This document shows positions 1 to 9,175 of a stretch of DNA of 27,948 nucleotides, piece after piece. The position numbers and the translations under genes are program-made. Position 1 is the first letter of the stretch. The number at the start of each line of letters is the position of its first letter. Below the pieces are notes generated by a model. That model was not told the DNA's origin. It was given only the letters and a program-made list of their open reading frames with translations, and did no database searches. The stretch is taken from the NCBI GenBank assembly GCA_002633005.1, contig NMRA01001074.1, positions 31,828-59,775 on the forward strand. The letters are read 5' to 3'. The stretch is from Phoronis australis. Taxonomy: Eukaryota > Phoronida > Phoronidae.

Positions 1-321
1 AAAAAACAAGTGAACAATATTTTGATGACCAAGGCGTGGGCCGAAACTGTTAAGCACCCAGCGTGTTCCATTTGTCTGCTGCGTTTTTCCTTTGGCCTAA
101 CAGATGTCGGTTAGTGCCTGGGACAAATAGATACATTGCATAAACAATCCCTGGGTTGCTTTTTGTTCCGTCTGAAGAAAATTTAATTTCGAAAATATCT
201 TCTGAAAATGAACAAAAAAGTGCATTAGTAAAATCAACAAGTTTTTAAGTGGTCTCAAAAAAACAGTTGGTAAATGCATTAATTTTAGTCTCAGTTCTTC
301 CACGCGTGTTTCTCCCGAGAG
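1..321. other. Sequence without recognisable feature
   Basis: AT-rich sequence with no coding potential that I recognise. A 68-codon minus-strand frame at 97-303 has no family signature or composition suggesting a real gene. CpG density rises towards the right edge, where the palindrome cluster begins. Confidence 0.5.
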
Positions 322-391
322 GTTAGTACCTAACGTGCAGACAAGCGTTCCAAATTGGAACGCTAAGTCCCGCGTGGCAGCGCTGCACGCG
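322..391. promoter_or_regulatory. Cluster of three dyad-symmetric motifs, promoter-like
   Basis: Three inverted repeats lie within 70 bp. GTTAG-tac-CTAAC is at 322-334. A perfect odd-length palindrome with 10-bp arms (AGCGTTCCAA / TTGGAACGCT around a central A) is at 344-364. A near-palindrome, CGCGTG..CACGCG around GCAGCGCTGC with one base missing, is at 371-391. The patch is CpG-rich compared with its surroundings and runs straight into AAGATGGCGG at 396-405, which fits the YY1 core often found at animal transcription starts. A core promoter is inferred; a transposon end would also explain dense dyads. Confidence 0.35.
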
Positions 392-398
392 AAACAAG

Positions 399-432
399 AT
401 GGCGGACGACCTTTGGAGACTGACGACGAGAG
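399..432 (+). CDS. Candidate first coding exon (unproven link to receptor gene)
   Basis: An ATG inside a YY1-like AAGATGGCGG context opens 11 codons (MADDLWRLTTR) plus one base, followed by a plausible donor GAG|gtaatc. The exon ends in phase 1, which is the phase needed by the cysteine-rich exon at 12966; joining them would create a Gly codon and a 168-residue protein. There is no signal peptide. BCMA, TACI and BAFF receptor also lack one, so this does not rule it out. The implied intron is ~12.5 kb and full of transposons. A short ATG followed by a GT can arise by chance and no transcript evidence is available, so this is only a candidate. Alternatively the true first exon lies elsewhere or outside the window. 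Confidence 0.22.
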
Positions 433-505
433 GTAATCGGACTATATAATAGGGAGAACAGCATTTTTCAAAAATTTTAGAAAATGTGCATGTAATATAC
501 ATCAT

Positions 506-1275
506 TAGAAAGCTCTTTTCGAGACTAAAATAACGATAGTAAATTTTTTTAAATTGGACTTATGGTTCCGGATAAAATGTCATTTTCGTGTCAAAATTTT
601 TGGTAAAAATTCTGTCAAATCGAATCTGCGAGTTCAAAATATTATTATTTCAAAACTAAGAAACGTAAATAGACATGTAATACATCATTTTAAAGAACTT
701 TTTATGATCAATAACTTGCCAAAAAAACATTTCGATTAGACGTTCCTGTGCGAAGATATTGACCTTAAAGTCAACACAGCTGACAAAGAGAAGTCACTAC
801 GTACAATTTTGCGATTTCGAATTTTCATAAAATAACAATTACTCCAGGAAAAAACAAATAAGGTATCATTTTAAAGATTTTTCATCAGGAAAGTTGAAAC
901 TTGATAATTGGTTGAGCAAATTATTAATATTTGTGACATTGTTTTTAACAATCATGCTGTTTGCAACCGGCTTAACTTTGTCACTCAATTACATTAAGTA
1001 AAAATCAAAGATAAAAAAACATCATTTCAAAAATGTATTGATGACAAGTATGACATATAGAACATTTTAATACAAGCTTCTGAAAGACATATAATAAATA
1101 AAACTTTTACATAAACTTTCCACAACAATGTAATAAAATGAAGACCCTGTCATGAGCCATCCAGGAATGTTCATGCTGTAAAACCAACAACTGGAATATT
1201 CATAATCCTAAAATTGTCTCAAGTGATATGAACACACAAAAAAAATTATGATGGACAGATAAATAAAGTTCTCAA
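506..1275. other. AT-rich non-coding sequence
   Basis: Many A/T runs and stop codons in all frames. A 61-codon plus-strand frame at 554-739 is low in complexity and looks accidental. I see no gene, RNA gene or clear repeat. Confidence 0.5.
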
Positions 1276-1556
1276 GGCATCCTCAAGGAAGGAGGGGCCA
1301 AACCCTTTCTATGACAATTGGCAGCGGAGTACCTTCTAGTAAACTGACGCTCAGTGGAGTTCCTTGCACAGACCTGTGGTATCCTCAAGGAAGGGGGCCA
1401 AACCCTTTCACTGACTACTGTACGTCAGCGAAGTACCTTAGAGACTTGTGGCATCCTCAAGAAAAGGTAGCCAAACCCTTTCAATGTCCAAGTCAGTTGA
1501 GTACCTTACACAGACTTGTGGCGTCCTTAAGGAAGGGGGGGGCAAACCCTTTCTGA
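1276..1556. repeat. Degenerate tandem repeat, four units of 70-102 bp
   Basis: The core GGCATCCTCAAGGAAGG, followed by a G-run and CCAAACCCTTTC, recurs at 1276, 1378, 1450 and 1520. Three units are preceded by CAGACCTGTG/AGACTTGTG and GAGTTCC/AGTACCTT. Spacing is 102, 72 and 70 bp, so units differ by indels that are not multiples of three. An open frame of 81 codons across it is therefore unlikely to be protein coding. Confidence 0.8.
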
Positions 1557-2489
1557 CTATCATAAGGCATTGGAGTATCTATATGCAACACTGAGTTATT
1601 CCAGCACTTCGAAGTCCCTTTGACCAAAGTCATCAATCAGCCAAAAGGAGTAGATAGCCTCATCTTCCTTGTAATGGATATTAAACCAAGACAGATATCC
1701 GAGGACCTGAAAGAATACTATAATTCATAATTATTTGAACAGTGTNTTATTTAAGTACTCGAGAAAGGTTGTCATCTGTCATCTGATAGCAAACCGGGCA
1801 TACCTGTGATTAATACTGTCGTGGTTACCTAAACAAAGAAAGGGATGTTTTTTAGGGCAGTCCGATAAACAGCAGACAGCTTTAGATAGGTCGCCTTGAA
1901 CGTTGAGAAGGTGAACGCCCGGCTACGACTGAGTAGGTTTTCAAATTTAAATTAATGAAGCGTACAGCGCGCCGCCTACAGTGTAGGTCCCTAGCGTCTA
2001 CTGAACGCACGCCAGGTGTCATGCTAATACAGAGACAGAGATGAGATCATTGCTGTTCCAGTAATAAGTATCATCAATTCTGAATATTGACATTGAGAGT
2101 AGTCACTCCCGTCATCTTGCTTTCTTCTTAAAATGAAATGGATCATTCGAATTCGGTAAAAAGACCAGCTGTTTCGCCAATTTCACCTTTCGGATCTGCT
2201 GTTCGATAGCGAAACGTTCTTCCGGATATCCGGTAATGGTGGTTGGAAAGGGAAAAGCCTGTGTCTATGTGTGATGACGGTGTAAAGAACGTGATCGGAG
2301 CTTGGCTGCTTCCCCGTTCGCTCATTGTTCTAAACATACAATCAATTGCTTGAACGTGGAAAGCAAAGGTGAGATCATGTCACATTAAGGGATTTGTTTC
2401 CGAAATAAGTCTTAAATAACGTCTGATTTTTGAGCGCTGACGCATTTGACTTACACTCCGAAACCCTATAGTCGTCCGCCTAAGCATAA
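1557..2489. other. Non-coding sequence with one ambiguous base
   Basis: No gene recognised. It contains an N at 1746, a CpG-richer patch around 1900-2030, and a perfect 12-bp palindrome CCGGATATCCGG at 2222-2233. A 64-codon minus-strand frame at 2143-2337 has no recognised domain. From about 2446 a proline/lysine-rich frame may belong to the Gag linker of the adjacent BEL/Pao relic, out of frame with the rest. Confidence 0.45.
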
Positions 2490-3881
2490 AACCGGCTTGT
2501 TGTCTTACTCACCCAATTATTCCANACAACTTCTACCTTTTATACTGGGAATCGCCCAAGGCCAACTTATGGTTCAACTCCAAGTGGCAATAGACGCCCC
2601 CGTCAGCCGAGGTACACACCACCGAAGTATCCCAACCCGAGGAACAACACCCACCAGAACCTACAACATAGACAGCCGTCTCAGCGCTCACCCAGATGTA
2701 TTTTTTGTAACCAAGGTCACACTGCTAATCAGTGTACATTCGTGATCGATGTCGAAAAACGACAGGACATCGTGAAACAAGCTCGATTGTGCTTCAACTG
2801 TTTATCTGACCGACACCTGAAACGAGATTGCCCATCCAATTTTTCCTGTCGCAACTGCGGACAGAAACACCACACCTCGTTGTGCAATGCCACCATGAAT
2901 CAACCACCGTCGCCAAATTCTCCGTTGATTCAACTCGCGAAATCCTCTGCCGAGACGCCTACGAGTCCAACCCCACAAGATACACATGTGAAGCTGACGC
3001 CCACGTCAGGACCAATCTTACTGAAGACCGCCGTTGCCACCATATCAAGAGGATCAGCCCATGCAAAGGTTAACGTATTATTTGATGATGGGTCTCAACG
3101 CACGTTCATGACACACCGTGTTGCAGAGAAATTGGGTATCCACCAAAACGAATGTCCTACTGAAAGGATCAACTTGTCCACCTTTGGAGAACGAACAACT
3201 ACCGCAATGGAAAAACCAGCTGCTACTATTGAACTCACAACAAACCAAGGTAAACTGACTTTATCTGCTGTTATTGTGCCCCACATATCGACACCTGTTA
3301 AGAATTACCGACCCCAAGTGCTGCATCATCATGATTACCTGAGATATTTACCCCTAGCCCAACATGAGCCATCGAAAGATTTTGAAATCGACCTGTTGAT
3401 TGGATCTGACTACTACTATAATCTTGTTGACGACAACATAATTAGAGGTCCAGGACCCACTGCTGTAAAATCGAAACTAGGCTACTTGTTGTGTGGGCCT
3501 ACGAACGTACCTGTAGCCGCAACTGATGCCCACACGAACACTACGACTTGTATGAGAGTCTCAACAGACACCCCCGACATATCCAAATATTGGGATTTGG
3601 AAACAATTGGCATTAGTGACAAAACAAAAAAGAGGCAGGTTTTGACTTCAATGCCTATTGCGCTGACAATATCACACGTGATGACTGGGAAATACATAAA
3701 CGGCTTACCCTGGAAGGCTGACAATACCCCTCTGCCAACTAACTACACTGATCCTGTGACCAGTGACCTACAACAGAATATTTGCGTGGATAATATTTTA
3801 AGTGGTGACAACCAACCAAATTCCTCTCAGCTGGCAGTGGAGTTGAAGGTCGCGGGAACAGGCGACTTTTTCAACTTTTAA
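2490..3881 (+). pseudogene. BEL/Pao retrotransposon gag-pol relic: zinc knuckles, protease, broken RT
   Basis: The frame is open from 2490 (no Met needed; it is a fragment). It starts with a basic, Pro/Gln-rich Gag linker. Three CCHC-type knuckles follow: CIFCNQGHTANQC (2697-2735), CFNCLSDRHLKRDC (2790-2831) and CRNCGQKHHTSLC (2847-2885). Next is a Pao-type aspartic protease (DUF1758 family) with the active-site loop LFDDGS (DDGS at 3084-3095) and the closing GYLLCGP. A WDLETIGI segment then leads to the start of the reverse transcriptase (GLPWKADNTPLPTNY), which jumps directly to the catalytic-loop region with most of the palm missing. The catalytic motif reads CVDN (3783-3794) where the second copy in this window has YVDN. 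Similarity to that copy ends near 3842. No LTRs are visible. It is dead by internal deletion and truncation at both ends. Confidence 0.9.
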
Positions 3882-5365
3882 GTGCAGGAAAGTGAAAACT
3901 ACTTACATAATCGTGTTTGCAAGGCTCCCTTTTGTTCTTTCACGAAGTTTCACGTAAAAATTCGCGAGTTTAGTCTTCTCCTGGGTTGAAAACCAAATAG
4001 CACTCATTTTTACCGGCATCCATTTTGGTCTGAAAAATCGGTCACGTCCCTGCAAAAAACTCGTCCAAAGTATTATTAAACGAATTTTGCGACAAAAAAA
4101 AGATTATCAGATAAGTAAAACAATATATTTTTTCATAGTTTGCAATAATTTTTATTCACATTTATTACATTTTTGAGTTATTTTTTGCCGATTGTAGTGA
4201 GCGAATTTAACACGGTGACAGATACGCGAAGCGATTCGCTGAAGAATGCTGTCCTCGCTACATCCGGTATGAGTTTAGAAATACTTTCGAAGTTTGAAAA
4301 AAGACGGATTTTATACAGTTTTATGCAAGTTTTTCGCCTGTGAGTATAGTTGATACTGGTTATCTTCAAAATGTTGTTAAGTTTTGTGATCCACAGAACG
4401 TTGTCCTTTCGTCTTAATTTAATACTGTTACATTGGAGTGGATTCCGGACACAAATATGTATTGCCTTGTATTGGCAAACATCTGAAGATTAATAAAAAG
4501 CGCTTTGGCAGCCCGCTTAGGCTGCAAGCACACGCCGGCTGCCTGGTGTTCAATTCACTTTTGTTGTGCTTATGTGTAGGCCTAGAGCTGTGACCCCAAT
4601 GACCCAGCTAGCACTGTCATACTGTAGACTGAGGCGTTCCAGAAATTCCAAAGACTGTTATTGTAAACTTGACAAGTATTGCTCTGCAGACTATATTGAC
4701 TTCAGTGGGGCTCACGTACCAGCGCCCAAGCTTCCTGACCTTTAACCTTACTATGCGTTGTTACGATTGGTTAGGGACATGGCGCAAAGCGTCACCTAGG
4801 GGATCAAGAATGTTACAAATTTCTGGCGTTGAGAAATACTCACACTACCTATCTGCATCTCACAAATTGCAACCTAAGGTCCTTTGGAGGGGGTTATTTT
4901 GTACGCCAGTTGCCGTGTAATCTAAGAAGAGTACAGTTCAGTGTTCTCAAAGTATTCACCTCTCGGGCTAGATCAGTTAACATTGGTAACAACAGCTTCA
5001 TGTTATTGTTTGTGAGCCATGTGTTTTTGGATAGTACAGGGATAAATGCAGCTTTAACACCCAAGTCTCGTGGAAATTCTTTTGAACGAAATTGATACAA
5101 TGAAACTTAAAGCAATCTGGCCTTATCTGTGAACGGAGAAACTTGTGCTAAAATTTCCCATTCATTCCATTTAAAATTTAAATAACTGTAAATCCATCTT
5201 CGAAGAACTTGATTTCCACTATAAACTTGGCCTCAGCACGGGGTCTAATCTACTCAATATCAAACTCAAATTTATTTTTGTTAGTTTTAGTTTTGCATCA
5301 ACAAGACCTCAAGTACATTACTAGTATGGTTTATGTGGTTAATTGCATAGCCTCAGTTTGCACTT
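3882..5365. other. Non-coding sequence between two BEL/Pao copies
   Basis: No convincing gene. A short perfect hairpin GCAGCC-cgctta-GGCTGC lies at 4508-4525 and a GCGAA..TTCGC dyad lies near 4228-4242. Small frames at 4669-5100 overlap each other on both strands and match nothing I recognise. Sequence from 3866 to 4400 may be an old unclassified repeat, but I cannot define its ends. Confidence 0.4.
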
Positions 5366-5849
5366 TGTCATGAATTCTCATGAAGTTAATTACGTGCAAA
5401 TTTCATCATTTCCTATGACGTACAACTATCCCAACAAAACAGTTTATGTTATATAACAATTTCGGACATCTTGTGTTGTTGTTTACTATGTCACTGACCA
5501 GTGCCCAGTCATAGTGAAACCCTATATGCCAAACAGCTGTCCAGACTCCATTCATGTTTATGAGGTGGATGAAATCACCGGAACTCTCAATATTGTTGTT
5601 GTTTTGCACTCACAACCCACACATATTTCTATTCACTATATATATATATTGTAGCTAGAGTTAATAAACTTTGTGTGTCAGTAGAAACTCCACGACTGTG
5701 TTAGTTTTAATGCTGCTCTCCATCGACTTGCTGTTGCTACCTTGTTAGCCAACTACCGTTCAACCAAGAACCGGGTAATCCCTCACCTATACTACCACGA
5801 CCATCCCCACACTTGTGGAATCTGTGTCTCCACATTGCCGATATTTCCA
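5366..5849 (+). repeat. BEL/Pao left LTR
   Basis: It begins TGTCATGA and ends ATATTTCCA, giving TG...CA ends. It carries a TATA-like palindrome GTTATATAAC (5448-5457), an (AT)n run near 5638-5648 and an AATAAA polyadenylation signal (5663-5668). It is about 99% identical to the copy at 7621. A 67-codon minus-strand frame present in both LTRs is explained by LTR identity. Confidence 0.93.
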
Positions 5850-5856
5850 TAATTGC

Positions 5857-5865
5857 TAGTGACCC
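5857..5865 (+). promoter_or_regulatory. Possible tRNA primer-binding site
   Basis: TAGTGACCC lies 7 bp after the left LTR and 3 bp before the gag ATG. It is one base away from TGGTGACCC, which would pair with a tRNA 3' end. The position fits; the mismatch and short length make it tentative. Confidence 0.4.
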
Positions 5866-5868
5866 AGG

Positions 5869-6763
5869 ATGGATGTCAACTGCCAAGATGCCAGATTGAA
5901 CTTCTTCCGAAGGAGAGCCATCAAAGGGCAAATCACACAGATTGTGAAGGCCTCTCATAACCTCATGGAACAAGACGAAGACACACCAAAAGCAACACTA
6001 CAACTCGCGAAATACATGGATGATCTACACGGAAAGATCAAAACAGTAACCGAACTGTTCACCAACTACGCCCAATACGTCGACCCAGACCAACTAGATA
6101 GTTATGCAGAAGACATGCAGTCCTACCTGGATGAAGTCGAAAAACAGCTTCGGGACATCAGATTCCACCGCAAGACGAATACATGTCAAAGCACACCTAC
6201 AAGTGAGTCAAATATCTCGACAACAACGCCAACACCGATCAAATCCACGCCCAAGACGACGATCAACCTCCCAAAACTGCATCTACCTGTATTCTCTGGA
6301 GACCAACTGAAATGGTTGAAATTCTACCACTCATTTGAAGCTGTTATTCATAAAGATGCCACTCTTGCCCCGATCCAGAAACTTCAATATTTACGCGCTC
6401 AACTCTGGTGACGCCGCCAAAGTCATAGAAGGTCTGCCACTATCAAACGATTCCTATGAAGCTGCCTTGAAGCAACTGAATAACAGGTATGGTAACACTG
6501 AAGATCTAGTAACTCATTACACTACAGCTTTGCTGAATATCCCTGCCCCCTCATCTGATGTGGCCAACTTACGTCAATTCCACGACAGTGTTAACATGTG
6601 CCTACGTGGTTTAGAGACCCTAGGACAAGTCGCCGCCCAAGACCATGTGCTTGTGACCATCATACGCCAAAAGATACCGAAGGATGCGCGAATTCAATTA
6701 AATCGTGACCATGTCGGAGAAAAATGGTCCGTCCAACAACTGATAGTCCGTTGCGGACGATGA
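5869..6763 (+). pseudogene. BEL/Pao gag (DUF1759), one frameshift
   Basis: It starts at the ATG just after the primer-site-like sequence (MDVNCQDARLNFFRRR) and runs 180 codons to a stop at 6409-6411. The protein then continues in another frame from about 6403 (SGDAAKVIEGLPL...) to 6763. The N-terminal ~110 residues are charged and predicted helical, a Ser/Thr/Pro-rich linker follows, and then the DUF1759 Gag domain starts at LPKLHLPVFSGD and crosses the break, so a single-base deletion near 6405 is the simplest explanation. After QQLIV the gag sequence ends abruptly and reverse-transcriptase sequence begins, with knuckles and protease missing. Confidence 0.88.
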
Positions 6764-7477
6764 CCGTAACATTGGTCATTACATCCCCCACCACCCAGTA
6801 ACCAAAGACAGCGCGACAACACCAATCAGAGTGGTTTATGACTGCAGCTGTTCCACGCAACGTAATCCCAGCCTTAACGACTGTCTGGAAACAGGTACGC
6901 CCCTCCTGAATGACCTCGATCGTTTCAATCTTGATACGTTTCCGTACGAAGACAGTGGCTCTGACAAGCGACATTGAAAAGGCCTTTTTGAATGTCCGCT
7001 TACATGAAGACGATCGCAACTTTACTAAATTTCTATGGCTAACAGACCCAGCGAATCCAGACAACCCATTTAAAGTGTACAGATTCAAGTCTGTTTTATT
7101 TGGTTCCCGCTCTAGTCCATTCATTCTGAACTCTATCATTAAGACACATTTGGACACCTATACAGATCCTGTGACAAGCGACATACAACAGAATATTTAT
7201 GTGGATAATATTCTAAGTGGTGTTACATCAAGACCAAACAAATTCCTCTCAACTGGCAGTGGAATACTACACCAAAGCCAATGATGTTATGCAACAGGCA
7301 GGCTTCAAATTAAGGTCATGGGCCACAAATGACCCCATTCTACAGGGAAGAATAGCTGCAGATGGTACAGCTGACACCAATCCAACTGTCAATGTCCTTG
7401 GCCTCCTATGGGATACAAGATCAGATTACATAATGTATCCACCACAGTCAACTCAATCTGGAAGTGAAGTGACTTAG
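6762..7477 (+). pseudogene. BEL/Pao reverse transcriptase fragment, frameshifted
   Basis: Three frames joined by two breaks encode one RT fragment. From 6762 come the HYIPHHPV and IRVVYDCS segments. Near 6912 the frame shifts to the palm motif A region (TSDIEKAFLNV), the SVLFGSRSSPFILN segment and the catalytic YVDN at 7198-7209. Near 7240 it shifts again to the thumb/connection segment FKLRSWATND and NVLGLLWDTRSD, ending at a stop (7475-7477). RNase H and integrase should follow but do not. It is related to the relic at 2490-3881, which shares the TDPVTSD-QQNI-VDNILSG block. Confidence 0.88.
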
Positions 7478-7609
7478 TGAAATTCATACATAACCATATG
7501 AATAGTTTGTGTACTTCTATTTATGGTATATCTTGATTTGATGTGATTTTGAGTGAGTGCAACATAACTTTACAGTGGATTGTTAAATTTTGAATATTTT
7601 CATCTTTTC

Positions 7610-7620
7610 GGCCGGCGGAG
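7610..7620 (+). promoter_or_regulatory. Polypurine-tract-like sequence before right LTR
   Basis: GGCCGGCGGAG abuts the TGTCATGA start of the right LTR, the expected place for the plus-strand primer. It is G-rich rather than fully purine. Confidence 0.5.
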
Positions 7621-8102
7621 TGTCATGAATTCTCATGAAGTTAATTACGTGCAAATTTCATCATTTCCTATGACGTACAACTATCCCAACAAAACAGTTT
7701 ATGTTATATAACAATTTCGGACATCTTGTGTTGTTGTTTACTATTTCACTGACCAGTGCCCACTCATAGTGAAACCCTATATGCCAAACAGCTGTCCAGA
7801 CTCCATTCATGTTTATGAGGTGGATGAAATCACCGGAACTCTCAATATTGTTGTTGTTTTGCACTCACAACCCACACATATTTCTATTCACTATATATAT
7901 ATTGTAGCTAGAGTTAATAAACTTTGTGTGTCAGTAGAAACTCAACGACTGTGTTAGTTTTAATGCTGCTCTCCATCGACTTGCTGTTGCTACCTTGTTA
8001 GCCAACTACCGTTCAACCAAGAACCGGGTAATCCCTCAACTATACTACCACGACCATCCCCACACTTGTGGAATCTGTGTCTCCACATTGCCGATATTTC
8101 CA
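7621..8102 (+). repeat. BEL/Pao right LTR
   Basis: Same TGTCATGA...TTTCCA ends as the left LTR, with its TATA-like palindrome at 7703-7712 and AATAAA at 7916-7921. Differences from the left copy are four substitutions and a missing TA dinucleotide. It is followed by AATTAATGACCCCAGC, which resembles the leader after the left LTR (AATTGCTAGTGACCCAGG). Confidence 0.93.
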
Positions 8103-8427
8103 ACACAATTAATGACCCCAGCATTAAAGCGAAGAGCTCTTGTCTGAACTCGAAATTTCGAAGACTTTTCTCGACTTTGCATAGCTCTAATTTCAAGGTC
8201 ATCAATTGCATATTTGGACTACACACTCTGCATAAACCACAATATTGTTGAGTGCAAAAAATAGAACTTATTTTGACTTTGTACTAATTGGTATAACAAA
8301 AAATGTCAACGTAATTTGAAATCTGATTTCAAGTACAAAGATTGTACTCTGGGCCCATATTTATAGTAACTGCCCTAAATCACATATTAGTTTTTTGACA
8401 AAGGCAAGCTTACCTCCGCTTAGCCTT
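8103..8427. other. Possible degraded BEL/Pao leader, then non-coding sequence
   Basis: The first ~70 bp align loosely with the left LTR's leader and gag start (AATT..TGACCC and TGAACT...TTTCGAAG). The rest, up to the inverted-repeat element at 8428, shows no feature. Confidence 0.3.
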
Positions 8428-8470
8428 GGTACAAAGCTGTATATAACAAAGCTGTATACCATAATCGTTC

Positions 8471-8631
8471 GGGTTAACGCCCATGCTCAGTTAACCGCCC
8501 ATCCCCGACTTTAAGTGGATTTTCGATTTAACCGCCCACTGCTCGGTTAAGCGCCCCCCTGCGATTTTTGAAGATTTCCAGCTAAGCGCCCACCTCTCAG
8601 TTAAGCGCCCATCCCCGACTTTTAAAGAATG
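8471..8631 (+). repeat. Left subterminal GTTAACCGCCC repeat array
   Basis: About six degenerate copies of (C/A)GTTAA(C/G)CGCCCA, two followed by TCCCCGACTTT, occur between 8471 and 8631. GTTAAC is itself palindromic. The block around 8489-8570 is repeated in direct, not inverted, orientation at the other end of the element. Confidence 0.8.
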
Positions 8632-9052
8632 AAGATTTAGGGCCTAGAGCTAAGAAAACGCGCGATTCCCCGACTTTTAGAAAAAGATCGATGATCACAA
8701 TGAGTGCAACGACGCCGGGACTCCGAGACGGTGGTTTAGCAATCTGAATTACAATGCAGGTAACGAGTTATTGTCTTGGGTCATGAACGCACTTCAAAAT
8801 ATAATACTTGAACCTTTTTGTCACTTTATTTTCTTCCCTTGTTTGCAAAGTTTAAGAACGCCGCCGGCGTCAAAACCTCCGCTTTCAGCGACTTTGTCTG
8901 CCGCGCTGAGTTTCCGTCTGCAGTGCACTAGATAAAACATATATTCGAAAAAATCAGGCCAGAGAAATGTGACAATAGTTTTGCCAACCCTCCAAATTCT
9001 ATTAAGGTGGGAAGCTCTCGTATTTTGAACTAATCTCACAACTCACGGAAAG

Positions 9053-9175
9053 ATGTCAAATTCTCAATATTTTGATGAATATAACTGCCGGGTTATAGAG
9101 GATGTGGGGCGACCGAAGGGACAGTACAAGTGCCTTACTGGGTTACCGATTTTGTTGCTGCCTGTCGATTTCTGA
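9053..9175 (+). CDS. Small unrecognised ORF inside the 2.5-kb element
   Basis: Forty codons start with MSNSQYFDEYNCRVIEDVG and end LLLPVDF before a TGA. The composition is protein-like (acidic N-terminus, hydrophobic LTGLPILLLPV near the C-terminus) and the surroundings are CpG-richer than the window average. I recognise no family. It could be a captured host fragment or chance. Confidence 0.15.
   Translation: MSNSQYFDEYNCRVIEDVGRPKGQYKCLTGLPILLLPVDF

Larger units (their letters stand above)
5366..8102 (+). mobile_element. BEL/Pao LTR retrotransposon, internally deleted, paired LTRs
   Basis: Two LTRs of 484 and 482 bp in the same orientation enclose 1.77 kb of interior, against the several kilobases of gag-pol an intact BEL/Pao element would carry. 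The order is LTR, primer-binding-like site, gag (helical region plus DUF1759), then a junction directly into reverse transcriptase, then a polypurine-like tract and LTR. Zinc knuckles, protease, RNase H and integrase are absent. The reading frame breaks near 6405, 6912 and 7240. The LTRs differ by four substitutions and one 2-bp TA indel. Flanking bases (CACTT left, ACACA right) do not form a target-site duplication. It cannot encode its own mobility; it is either a trans-mobilised deletion derivative or a product of recombination between copies. Confidence 0.9.

Noticed and set aside
1311-1556. 81-codon repeat protein
   Set aside because: Repeat spacing of 102, 72 and 70 bp includes a length that is not a multiple of three, so repeats are read in different frames.
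5406-5609. 67-codon minus-strand gene, also present at 7661-7864
   Set aside because: Its apparent conservation is entirely due to the two LTRs being nearly identical.
6660-7157. 165-codon minus-strand ORF
   Set aside because: Antisense shadow of the BEL/Pao gag and reverse-transcriptase sequence, which has clear family motifs on the plus strand.
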